Assembly: GCA_050740255.1 (NCBI GenBank)
Contig: JBOICV010000073.1
Span: 1 to 51,913, forward strand
DNA length: 51,913 nucleotides
Origin: JBOICV01 sp050740255
Lineage (GTDB): Bacteria; Pseudomonadota; Gammaproteobacteria; Nevskiales; JBOICV01
Reading direction: 5' to 3'
Under the pieces are notes generated by a model. That model did no database searches. It worked only from the letters and a program-made list of their open reading frames with translations, and was not told the DNA's origin. How positions within the stretch are numbered: the stretch's first letter is position 1; every line of letters begins with the position of its first letter. The position numbers were made by a program, and so were the translations under genes. Of this stretch, positions 38,298 to 46,771 are shown one piece after another.

Positions 38298-38738
38298 TTA
38301 TTTCAGAACCTGCAACCAGTCCTTGACATGCTGGTCGAGCTGCAGGAGTACCTGTTCAAACCGCTCATGCGGCTGGCCGTATGGGTCCGGAACCACCTCG
38401 CCCTTACGCCAATGCCCCATTAGAAACACTTTACCGCGGGTTTGCGGATGCTGATAGTGAATCCACTTCCGCTGCATCTCTTCCATGACCAGGACCAAAT
38501 CGGCCTGAGTCAGGAGCTTACCATCACACTGACGGGCGCGGCAGGCTGAGATATCGATGCCGTGCGACCGCATGGCGGTTACCGCTTCCTCGGCGGGCGA
38601 CTCGCCCACCAGCGCGGCTACGCCAGCAGAACTGACTGAAAAGTCCACACGCTTGCCATATACGGACCGCAACAAGCCTTCAGCCATAGGGCTGCGGCAG
38701 ATATTCCCGGTACAGACCACCAGAATATTACGAATCAT
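38298..38738 (-). CDS. wzb: Low-molecular-weight protein tyrosine phosphatase (Wzb/Etp-like)
   Basis: A 146-residue phosphatase with the P-loop CTGNICRS (catalytic C9, R15) and the general-acid loop VPDPYGQ (D118). Wzb/Etp enzymes dephosphorylate the BY-kinase Wzc/Etk, whose cycling is needed for capsule assembly. Its place next to the wza-like gene supports that role. The cognate kinase must lie beyond the right edge or elsewhere. Confidence 0.94.
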   Translation of the reverse strand: MIRNILVVCTGNICRSPMAEGLLRSVYGKRVDFSVSSAGVAALVGESPAEEAVTAMRSHGIDISACRARQCDGKLLTQADLVLVMEEMQRKWIHYQHPQTRGKVFLMGHWRKGEVVPDPYGQPHERFEQVLLQLDQHVKDWLQVLK

Positions 38739-38754
38739 TGATTAGCCGCTGACC

Positions 38755-40500
38755 CTATCTGCCTGGTCGCTCCACGACATAGGAACCGAGCACCAGCATG
38801 TCCATATCGGTGCGCAGGAAACAATCCAGCGCCTCCTCCGGCCGGCACACTACGGGTTCGTTTTCGTTGAATGAGGTATTGAGCAGGATCGGTACTCCGG
38901 TCAGTGCGCCGAAGGTCTCGATCAGCCTGTAGTAACGCGGGTTTGCCTCGCGCCGGACAGTTTGCAAGCGGCCACTGCCATCCACATGGGTTACCGCTGG
39001 AATCTGCGCACGCCGAGCCTCTCGGACCTGAAACACCTGGCTCATAAACGGCACATCGTCGTCCTGCTCAAACCACTCGCCCACCTGCTCCCGCAGGATA
39101 GACGGCGCAAACGGCCGGAAAGATTCACGCCTTTTGACCTTCTGGTTCAGGATGTCCTTCATGTCCGGTCGGCGCGGATCCGCCAGGATGGAACGATTGC
39201 CCAAGGCCCTTGGGCCCCATTCCATCCGTCCCTGAAACCAGCCCACCACACATCCCTTGGCCAGGGCCTGAGCCACCCGCTCGCACAGCTCCCGGTCATC
39301 AGCGACATGTGCGATGGCATGCTCGCGCATACGTTCCCGCTCTTGCATCAGCAGTTCGGCGCACTGCTCGTCAGAGTATGAAGGTCCCCAGTAAGCATGC
39401 TCCTGCCGCCACCGCGCGCCGCCCGACATCCTGGACGCCAACGCCAGCGCAGCTCCGATCGCGCCACCCGCATCGCCGGCCGCCGCCTGGATATACACCG
39501 AGCGGAATGGAGTACGTTGGCGAATCTTGCCGTTCGCTACCGAGTTCATTGCACAGCCGCCCGCCAGCGTCAGCCGGTCGCAGCGGTAACGGGCATGCGC
39601 TGAGTTAAGCAGATGGAAAAACGCTTCCTCATACATCGCCTGTGTCGAATGTGCGATGTCCTTGTGCCGTTGCGTCAGCGGCTCGCCTTTGGTCCGCGCC
39701 GGTCCGAGCAGTTTCTCAAGCACCGGGGCGAACAGGGTGCCGACTTCCGGTGCACAGTTGTTGCACTGATGCGTAACCGCTTCCCGGTGGTGCCGAAAGT
39801 AATCCAACCCCAGGCGATAAGTACCATCCGGTAAAAGCTGGACCAGCTCACGCATTTCGGCCAGGAAAGACGGCTTCCCGTACGGCGCCAACCCCATCAC
39901 CTTGTACTCGTCGCCGTAGTGCGGAAATCCAAGATACTGGGTCATCGCTTCGTAGAAGGTGCCCAGCGAATGGGGGAAAAGCACCCTGCCGTCCACCGGT
40001 ACGACTCCGCCGACGCCCATGCCCCAGGCGGCGCTTGCAAAGTCACCGAATCCATCCACTGACACGGCCACGGCTTCCGCGAAGGGCGAGGCGAGATAGG
40101 CAGATGCCAGATGACAAAGATGATGTTCTACGGGATGTAGTTGACCACGGAACATCTGCCCGCCAAACGCGGCGGCCAACTCCGTCCGAACGGAAAGCCG
40201 ACGACGGGTGTTGCTGATCCGTTGCCGCAACCAACCCGCTGCGGGGCGGTGACGGAGGGCATAGGTGATCTTCCGCAAACGGTTGGCACGTGGATCGCTA
40301 TTCAGCGCGACGTGATCTATATCCGCAAGCGTTAGCCCCGCCTCGGCCAGACAGTAACGGACGGCGCCAATAGGAAAGCCTGCCCAATGTTTGATTCGGC
40401 AGAAACGCTCCTCTTCTGCTGCTGCAACCAGTTTGCCGTCCACCAGCAAGGCCGCGGCGGCGTCAGCGTGATAAGAGTTGAGCCCGAGAATCGTCGTCAT
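38755..40500 (-). CDS. NodU/CmcH-family O-carbamoyltransferase
   Basis: A 581-residue enzyme with the N-terminal TsaD/Kae1-like domain (ILGLNSYHADAAAALLVDGK, HHLCHLASAYLASPFAEA, LAGGCAMNSVANGKI) and the C-terminal YrdC-like portion (GRMEWGPRALGNRSILADPR, ESFRPFAPSIL, LLNTSFNENEPVV). These enzymes transfer a carbamoyl group from carbamoyl phosphate to a hydroxyl through a carbamoyl-adenylate. Within a polysaccharide locus the acceptor is most likely a sugar of the repeat unit. It lies 16 bases from the phosphatase gene in the same direction. Confidence 0.92.
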   Translation of the reverse strand: MTTILGLNSYHADAAAALLVDGKLVAAAEEERFCRIKHWAGFPIGAVRYCLAEAGLTLADIDHVALNSDPRANRLRKITYALRHRPAAGWLRQRISNTRRRLSVRTELAAAFGGQMFRGQLHPVEHHLCHLASAYLASPFAEAVAVSVDGFGDFASAAWGMGVGGVVPVDGRVLFPHSLGTFYEAMTQYLGFPHYGDEYKVMGLAPYGKPSFLAEMRELVQLLPDGTYRLGLDYFRHHREAVTHQCNNCAPEVGTLFAPVLEKLLGPARTKGEPLTQRHKDIAHSTQAMYEEAFFHLLNSAHARYRCDRLTLAGGCAMNSVANGKIRQRTPFRSVYIQAAAGDAGGAIGAALALASRMSGGARWRQEHAYWGPSYSDEQCAELLMQERERMREHAIAHVADDRELCERVAQALAKGCVVGWFQGRMEWGPRALGNRSILADPRRPDMKDILNQKVKRRESFRPFAPSILREQVGEWFEQDDDVPFMSQVFQVREARRAQIPAVTHVDGSGRLQTVRREANPRYYRLIETFGALTGVPILLNTSFNENEPVVCRPEEALDCFLRTDMDMLVLGSYVVERPGR

Positions 40501-40576
40501 TCCAAATGGATTTCCGTATCGCCGTCTGTTGCTGCGGTAAGTTTCTTTGGTATCAGTGAGTGCCGGTGGTCAGCGA

Positions 40577-41347
40577 CTACTCGCGATGATCGTCCGCAAT
40601 CCAACGGTCGAGCAGCCTTAACGCCAGCAGGACCTCGGCTATTGTCCGCTGAAACGTATAGTGCAAGCCGCGGTAGCCATCCAGAAAGAGACCTTTGAAT
40701 ACGAAACAATGCAAGGGCACCAGCAGGGGGCCCAACAGTAACCGCCGGCAGCGGTCCGGCCAACTAAGGTCTTGCCAGCGGGATGGCGCGAGCTTGTCAG
40801 CCTCCTGCTTCGAATAGCGAATCTGCGACGACATCCATCGCGACAGCGGCTTACGATCGTCGTGCAGAACACGTCCCTTTAGTCTGGCGACCCGGGCGGG
40901 GGGAACGGCCCGATGGGCGTGGCCGTCATTGACGTAGCGAACAGTCTGCGTTCGATGTAACACCAGCCGCGGCGGCAACAGCGTCGCCCGCAACGGCTTT
41001 CCCTGAACGCAGTACACGAACCCTGCGTACCAGGCGTCCGCGGATGCGGGGTCGAGCTGCCGGATCTCTTCCACCAGCGCTGGCATCAGCACGTAGTCCG
41101 CGTCGAGGGACAGCGTGAACGGCGTCGCGATTTTCTCAAGGCCGAAATGGGTTTGTGCGGCGAACGAGTCAAAATCCCGGTGAAATACCTCCACCGCGCG
41201 GTGTCCGGCCAGAATCTTCAAGGTCTCGTCGCTGCTGCCGCTGTCCACCACGACAATTCTTCTGGCCCAGGCCAGCGACATCAGTGCGCGCCCGAGATTA
41301 GGTGCCTCGTTATAGGTCAGGACTAGCGGGGTGATCAAATCGAGCAT
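40577..41347 (-). CDS. GT2-family glycosyltransferase
   Basis: A 256-residue GT-A glycosyltransferase. LTYNEAPNLGRAL at the N-terminus, VVVDSGSSDETL and the metal-binding LDADYVL are the family signatures. The C-terminal third (RRLLLGPLLVPLHCFVFKGLFLDGYRGL) is amphipathic or membrane-associated, as in WaaE-like enzymes that act on lipid-linked acceptors. I take ATG 41347 (MLDLITPLVLTYNE), preceded by AAAGG. An ATG 45 bases upstream adds 15 non-family residues. Confidence 0.88.
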   Translation of the reverse strand: MLDLITPLVLTYNEAPNLGRALMSLAWARRIVVVDSGSSDETLKILAGHRAVEVFHRDFDSFAAQTHFGLEKIATPFTLSLDADYVLMPALVEEIRQLDPASADAWYAGFVYCVQGKPLRATLLPPRLVLHRTQTVRYVNDGHAHRAVPPARVARLKGRVLHDDRKPLSRWMSSQIRYSKQEADKLAPSRWQDLSWPDRCRRLLLGPLLVPLHCFVFKGLFLDGYRGLHYTFQRTIAEVLLALRLLDRWIADDHRE

Positions 41348-41401
41348 CGAATACCTTTCAACGAACGGCGCACGAGCGATGAGTGCCCGCAAACCGTTCG
41401 C

Positions 41402-42412
41402 TTAGACAGCGTAGAACGCGCGGTACCAGTCAACCAGTTTCTTCACCCCGGTTTCAATCGGAGTGCTGGGTGCAAACCCGACATCCAGGCTCAGCTCGTC
41501 CACGTCGGCAAAGGTTACCGGTACTTCACCCGGCTGTAGCGCAAGCATGCGCTTATCCACCTTCTGTCCTGCCGTTTCCTCGAGCACTTCGATGAAACGA
41601 AGCAAACCGACCGGCGTATGGTTGCCGATATTGTAAATGCGATACGGCGCAGAGCTGGAGCTAGGGTCGGGACTTGCGCCAGTCCACTTCGGATTAGGCG
41701 CCGGAATCAGCTCCAGCGTGCGCAGCACACCTTCGACGATGTCATCAATATAGGTAAAGTCCCGCTGCATGTTTCCATGGTTGTACACATCAATCGCCTC
41801 GCCGTTCAGGATGGCGCGCAGAAACTTGAACGGCGCCATATCGGGCCGGCCCCAGGGGCCATAGACGGTGAAAAGACGCAGACCCGTTACCGGCAGGCCG
41901 AACAGATGTGCATAGCTATGTGCCATCAGCTCGTTGGCTTTTTTTGTCGCCGCATAAAACGAGATGGGATGGTCCACATTATCGTGCACCGAATATGGCA
42001 GCTTGGTGTTGGCGCCGTACACGGAACTGGATGAAGCGAATACCAGATGCTGCACGCGATGCTGCCGGCATTGTTCGAGCATATTGGCAAAGCCAACCAG
42101 ATTGCTTTGTACGTAGGCCGCGGGATTCTCCAGCGAGTAACGCACGCCGGGCTGGGCCGCCAGATGCACAACTTTGTCGAAGCGTCGTCCGGAGAAAACT
42201 CGGGCTAACCCGGCAGCGTCCGCCAAATCCGTCCGCTCGAGACGGAATCCCGTCTCTCCTTCCAAACGCTGCAGACGCGCTTCCTTCAGCCGTACGTCGT
42301 AGTACGGACTCAAGTTGTCGAGCCCAACGACCTCGTTTCCCTCAGCCAGCAGCCGAAGCGCTGTTTCACAGCCTATGAATCCCGCAGCTCCAGTTACCAG
42401 TACCCGCACCAT
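41402..42412 (-). CDS. NAD-dependent nucleotide-sugar epimerase (UDP-glucuronate 4-epimerase-like)
   Basis: A 336-residue short-chain dehydrogenase with the NAD motif TGAAGFIG (7-14), LAAQPGVRYSLENP, the catalytic YAATKK and LRLFTVYGPWGRPDMA. LDNLSPYYDVRLKEARL near residue 31 and QRDFTYIDDIVEGV are typical of UDP-glucuronate 4-epimerases (CapI/LspL group), which make UDP-galacturonate. It should supply a precursor for the repeat unit, implying an acidic polysaccharide. Substrate specificity is an inference from these motifs. Confidence 0.9.
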   Translation of the reverse strand: MVRVLVTGAAGFIGCETALRLLAEGNEVVGLDNLSPYYDVRLKEARLQRLEGETGFRLERTDLADAAGLARVFSGRRFDKVVHLAAQPGVRYSLENPAAYVQSNLVGFANMLEQCRQHRVQHLVFASSSSVYGANTKLPYSVHDNVDHPISFYAATKKANELMAHSYAHLFGLPVTGLRLFTVYGPWGRPDMAPFKFLRAILNGEAIDVYNHGNMQRDFTYIDDIVEGVLRTLELIPAPNPKWTGASPDPSSSSAPYRIYNIGNHTPVGLLRFIEVLEETAGQKVDKRMLALQPGEVPVTFADVDELSLDVGFAPSTPIETGVKKLVDWYRAFYAV

Positions 42413-42749
42413 TGCGCGCTATCCTTTTATGAAAGGGCGATTTCCATGAGTCTGACGGTGATGGTTGCAGCGCACCACACTACGTGGACGCTACTCCGGG
42501 CGGCTTACGATGCCTTGCTTCAACGTAGAGACTATCTGCCACACGCACAAGCATTGGAATGTGTTTACTCATAACTCTTAACAATTCTGAAGTACGCACC
42601 AACAACCGGCCCAGCGGCGCCAGGAGATCATAATCCGAGGCTTGTAGCCCAAGACCGAAAAAGCAGTCCGCTGAGACTTGGGTAGGACCATCCAATATCT
42701 GACTTCAAATGTTTTTGCTTCCAGGTCACGTTCGACAAAGCGCACGTGT
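42413..42749. other. 337-base gap without a recognisable gene
   Basis: Between the epimerase and the MBOAT gene no known family is visible. A 71-codon minus-strand reading frame (42480-42695) encodes GLGLQASDYDLLAPLGRLLV and VRVADSLYVEARHRKP. It has an ordinary rather than shadow-like composition, but no ribosome binding site or homologue that I recognise. It could be a small gene or the remnant of a lost transferase. Confidence 0.4.
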
Positions 42750-44216
42750 TCAAAACTGGAAATAGATGAACTGATTGATAGGCCTCAGAAACACTAGCAC
42801 GATAGGCACGATAGCTGCGGCCGTTATAAACGTCATCACTGGCCGGGCCATGAATCCCAGACGATCAATCAAAGGCAAAGCGCGATTGGCTGCCGCTGCA
42901 CCAAGAACAACCAGTAATGTGATAGCCGCGATCAAGTAAATATTTTCGCGCATGCCCAATCCATAGTATTGAGCAGGCTGTAAGACAATGAAGATCATCT
43001 GCAGAGCATCGCCCAGAGTCTGGGCTCTGAACGGAATCCACGCCAGCATGACTAGCGGCAGCGTTAAGGCCAATCCAACGGCGCCGCGCATCTGGGCTGG
43101 AACGTGTTCCTGCAAGGGCTTTGTCAGGCGATAGCCCGCGATGTAGGCAGCGTGCATCAGACCCCAGAGTACAAAAGTCCAGTTTGCACCGTGCCAGAAG
43201 CCCATGATTGCCCAAGTCACAAAAAGAATGCGGATTGTGCGAGCACTGACGGCGTCTGGAGTAATCTGCTCATCCGCAAGACCGGGCTGTTCAGCACGCG
43301 CCCTGAACCGGACTCCTAGCAAAGGTAAATACAGGTAGTCCCGGACCCAGCTGGAAAGGGAGATATGCCAGCGTTTCCAAAAATCTCTTGGGGACGTGGC
43401 CACGTAAGGGAAGTTGAAGTTCTCCGGCAATCGAATCCCCATCAGGCGTGACGAGCCGATGGCGATGCTCGAATAAGCGGCAAAATCAAAGTAAATTTGA
43501 AATCCGAACAGAAAAGCCAGCGTCCAGACATCCAGAGCCGTCATCATGGAGACGGGCTGAGCAAATCCCTCATCAACCAGCGGTGCAATGTTGTCGGCGA
43601 GCGCAACCTTTAGAAACAAGCCCAGGATAATCCGCTGCACTCCGACATTCAGATCTTCCAGTGTGAAGGCAGCTCGTCGGTAAAACTGCGGAATCAGTTG
43701 CGCAGCCCGGAGAATTGGGCCTGCGATCAACTTGGGAAAAAATGTGATGAAGCAGGCATATGCCAGGAAACTACGCTCCGCATGGATTACCCGGCGGTAC
43801 ACGTCCAGCGTATAGCTGATGGTCTCGAAGGTATAAAAGCTAATGCCCAGCGGCAGAATGATATCGAGATTTGGAACATCAATTGATGCGCCAAACAACG
43901 ACCATGCAGCCTGGAAATTATCGACAAAGAAGAGCAGATACTTGAAATACAACAACAATCCAAGATTGACCGATAGGCTGATGGCAACCAGCCACTTTCG
44001 CTGCGTACCGCCTTCAGTCTTCTCAAGCTTCAGCGCGACCAGGTAATCCGTCGTGGCGGAGACCAACATTACAAGAAGAAATTCCGGCCGCCAGAATCCG
44101 TAAAACATAACGCTGGCGAGCATGATCACCCACATCCGCATACGGGGTGGCATCAGCCAATAGAAACACAAAGAAAGTAGCAGAAACAACAGGTAGGTAA
44201 CGGAATTGAAAATCAT
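42750..44216 (-). CDS. MBOAT-family membrane O-acyltransferase (AlgI-like)
   Basis: A 488-residue, roughly ten-helix membrane protein. The MBOAT landmarks are PLGISFYTFETISYTLDVYR, FFPKLIAGPILRA, FAAYSSIAIGSSRLMGIRLP, FWKRWHISLSSWVRDYLYLP and the catalytic-region histidine in GFWHGANWTFVLWG. Members such as AlgI and PatA move acetyl groups across the membrane to polysaccharides. The start at ATG 44216 overlaps the upstream SGNH gene (ATGA), so the two are coupled. The pair is the familiar two-component O-acylation module. Confidence 0.94.
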   Translation of the reverse strand: MIFNSVTYLLFLLLSLCFYWLMPPRMRMWVIMLASVMFYGFWRPEFLLVMLVSATTDYLVALKLEKTEGGTQRKWLVAISLSVNLGLLLYFKYLLFFVDNFQAAWSLFGASIDVPNLDIILPLGISFYTFETISYTLDVYRRVIHAERSFLAYACFITFFPKLIAGPILRAAQLIPQFYRRAAFTLEDLNVGVQRIILGLFLKVALADNIAPLVDEGFAQPVSMMTALDVWTLAFLFGFQIYFDFAAYSSIAIGSSRLMGIRLPENFNFPYVATSPRDFWKRWHISLSSWVRDYLYLPLLGVRFRARAEQPGLADEQITPDAVSARTIRILFVTWAIMGFWHGANWTFVLWGLMHAAYIAGYRLTKPLQEHVPAQMRGAVGLALTLPLVMLAWIPFRAQTLGDALQMIFIVLQPAQYYGLGMRENIYLIAAITLLVVLGAAAANRALPLIDRLGFMARPVMTFITAAAIVPIVLVFLRPINQFIYFQF

Positions 44217-45406
44217 GGCTGTTGCAAGCCCGCAGAGCCGGCGGCTGCATGCACCGTTTTGATCAGCGCTTCCGCCAGCAGCTTGTGCCCCGGAGCCTGA
44301 AAATGCATGTAGTCGGTTTCCAGTCCGCCACCGATTGTTGTGGATCCTTTCTGTCCCCAATAGATAGCAGGCACCAGAGATTCATAGTTCTGATAGTGAG
44401 CCTTGAAGTCATCGGCTAGTACCTGAACCGTCTGTTTAAAGTCCAAGTACTCGCTTTCGACGTACGGCAGCGGTACATCGCTTCGGATCGGTGCAATGTA
44501 CAAGATCACCTGTATGCTCTTTTCACGGGCGAGATCGAGAATCAGTCTGAGTGCTTCGAGGTTGTCCTGATACCGGCCAGGAATCCGACGCCGTTTGGTC
44601 GACGGCTTGATACCAAGCACCGCATTGCGGGCAAGATAGAGGCCCTGAAACAGTTGGCCTCGCAACTCGGGGCGCGCCTGCCAGAATTTGCTATGTTCCT
44701 CTAATAATCCTGTCAGACGTTGTTCCGAACGTTCCTGAACAGTTTCCCGTAATCCAGCTGTGTCGGATTTCTCTGTTGAAGCCTTGGCCGTAACCAGCAT
44801 CCGCTGGCCGGAAGAATATTTACTCAGAGCAACCACAGTAGCGTCGTCGTCGAGAAATGCGGCTATCTCGTGCCGCAAACCACCCTCCCGCACGTCGTCG
44901 AACACAAGCGGAAGTACAAGCACACTGACAGGGAGTTTGGCGCACAGGTACGCAAAAAGCACAGCATGCTCTTGCAGATTTGCGTTGGGCTGGCTGAACG
45001 TCAGTAAATCAAGGCCGCGCCTCCTTAGAGCCTGAAAAACAATGGGTGGAGCATTGGTTTCATCCGGCTTTAACTGATTCACGGCATGGACTTGCGAATT
45101 CCCTAGCCACACCGCTGCGTGGGTTGATTCCCGCCGACGATAGCCTGAGAGGCACAGATCGGCATCGCGGGCGTCGCTGCAATGTATGCGTGACCCGTCC
45201 ACGCTTGCCATCATCGAAGAGGTACCGACCGTAAGCGCAACCGCTCCAAAATCTGTTCTCTGGCCGCCGTAAATGGCCGCTATTGCCACTATTCCAATGA
45301 CAGCGCCGGTAAAACCGGCGATTAAGGTAATAGCGGAGATATGCTTCAGTCGGCCATGGCTCACATGTTGAGAGGTGGCGTCACTTGTTTGGACAGTTTT
45401 CCGCAT
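44213..45406 (-). CDS. SGNH/AlgX-like membrane-anchored acyltransferase partner
   Basis: A 397-residue protein with an N-terminal membrane anchor (about residues 24-47) and a periplasmic domain. VWLGNSQVHAVNQ (S104) resembles the serine block of SGNH enzymes, and DYMHFQAPGHKLLAEAL (D365, H368) is the Asp-His block. Proteins of this kind (AlgX, AlgJ, PatB, DltD-like) complete acetyl transfer onto the polymer after an MBOAT. The coupled MBOAT gene supports that. No close homologue is recognised, so the acyl group and target are open. Confidence 0.82.
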   Translation of the reverse strand: MRKTVQTSDATSQHVSHGRLKHISAITLIAGFTGAVIGIVAIAAIYGGQRTDFGAVALTVGTSSMMASVDGSRIHCSDARDADLCLSGYRRRESTHAAVWLGNSQVHAVNQLKPDETNAPPIVFQALRRRGLDLLTFSQPNANLQEHAVLFAYLCAKLPVSVLVLPLVFDDVREGGLRHEIAAFLDDDATVVALSKYSSGQRMLVTAKASTEKSDTAGLRETVQERSEQRLTGLLEEHSKFWQARPELRGQLFQGLYLARNAVLGIKPSTKRRRIPGRYQDNLEALRLILDLAREKSIQVILYIAPIRSDVPLPYVESEYLDFKQTVQVLADDFKAHYQNYESLVPAIYWGQKGSTTIGGGLETDYMHFQAPGHKLLAEALIKTVHAAAGSAGLQQP

Positions 45407-45581
45407 TTCTTCCGCGCCGACATGTCATCTATACGATGGGATATTTGCGACCGCCTTCGGATCGAAACTCCTGACCGGCTCTTTCTAGCGGGGATTTGTC
45501 AATGGGGCAGACTAAGTGCCGAAGAAGCCAATCATCCATTACGATTCCGATCGCTTATGCGTTAACTGGGCTGCACATACG

Positions 45582-46751
45582 CTAGTCCAGTGTTATACAG
45601 GCTGGGCGGTCCGCCCCCAGCAACCAGCGATATACCTGCCACTGTTCTTCCGCCAGGTGGCTCCAAGAAAATAAGCGCTTCACGTAGCGGGCGCCGCTCT
45701 CTCCCATACTGCCAAGTTGCTGTACCGACATCGACAGCGGTCGCCTCAGTCCTTCAGTCAAGGACTCAAGTCCCGGAGACACCTGCCAGCCGCAACCCCA
45801 TTCGGAGAGCTGCGGCCATGGCACTGCTTTTGTAGTAAGTATCGGCAACCCTGCAGCTAATGCTTCGCCAACCACGATGGCGAAACTTTCGCTCCTGCTG
45901 GGCAACACAAACAGGTGTCCGCCACTTAGAAAACGCCACTTCTCATCGTCGCTTAGTGCACCCTGAAATTGTACAAGCCCACGTAGTCCCAGCGTGTCCG
46001 CCATTTTTTTAAGAAGCTGGCCGTATCCGTTTTCGTCAGGTCCGGCGATCCAAAGCTCCCAATCCGAAGGCCGAAGCGTGGCCCATGCATGCAACAACTC
46101 TTCGAGGCCCTTTACGGGATGGAGGCGGCACAACACCACCGCCCGCTTCTTCCCTGCTCCATGATGTGGCATCCCTGCCGGCGGCATCACGATGCCATTG
46201 GGCACGATGGCGATGGGCTGGCGCAGGCCTGCCCGTCGGAATTCAAGCGCCTCCTCCGCTGAGGTCGCGTGCAATGCAGTCGCGGACGCAAGATCTCCAT
46301 GTTGGTACAGGTGCCACGCGGCTGATTTTTTCCAGCGGCGGTGCGAGCGCGCCCAGTCCGAGAGCATGCCTCGTGGGCTGACGATACGGGGAACTCCCAG
46401 TTGGCGGGCGACACTCGCCGCCACGTGGTTCGTTGGCAACCACAGGCCGTGATCATGCACTACGGCGCGGGCCGATTGCGCGGCGAGCAGGCGCAGGCGT
46501 TGGCTGAACTCCGGCGAGTACCTCAATACTCTCTGCCAGCCAGCGCGCAGCGTGATCGCGTTCAGATTCACATGCTGCGAGCGTGCCGAAGCAGCGAAGT
46601 CCTCGCTGCCAGTAGTCAAAACCTGGACCGAGGCGGATGGGCGTGCCTGAACCAGCGCCTCGGCGAGCTGCACCACGCTCCGCGAGGGGCCGCCATAGCC
46701 CGGATCCAATCCGGCAACAGTGTGTACGACCCGCAGTTCGGAATCCGACAA
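45582..46751 (-). CDS. GT4-family glycosyltransferase
   Basis: A 389-residue GT-B glycosyltransferase. VVHTVAGLDPGYGGPSRSVV is the N-terminal glycine-rich acceptor loop, VVLCRLHPVKGLEELLHAW the nucleotide-binding start of domain two, and SRSESFAIVVGEALAAGLPI the EX7E motif. I choose a TTG start at 46751, six bases after a very strong GGAGGGGAG, because all reading further upstream runs through the neighbouring CapK-like gene. The specific sugar is unknown. Confidence 0.88.
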   Translation of the reverse strand: MSDSELRVVHTVAGLDPGYGGPSRSVVQLAEALVQARPSASVQVLTTGSEDFAASARSQHVNLNAITLRAGWQRVLRYSPEFSQRLRLLAAQSARAVVHDHGLWLPTNHVAASVARQLGVPRIVSPRGMLSDWARSHRRWKKSAAWHLYQHGDLASATALHATSAEEALEFRRAGLRQPIAIVPNGIVMPPAGMPHHGAGKKRAVVLCRLHPVKGLEELLHAWATLRPSDWELWIAGPDENGYGQLLKKMADTLGLRGLVQFQGALSDDEKWRFLSGGHLFVLPSRSESFAIVVGEALAAGLPILTTKAVPWPQLSEWGCGWQVSPGLESLTEGLRRPLSMSVQQLGSMGESGARYVKRLFSWSHLAEEQWQVYRWLLGADRPACITLD

Positions 46752-46771
46752 ATGCAACTCCCCTCCAGGCG

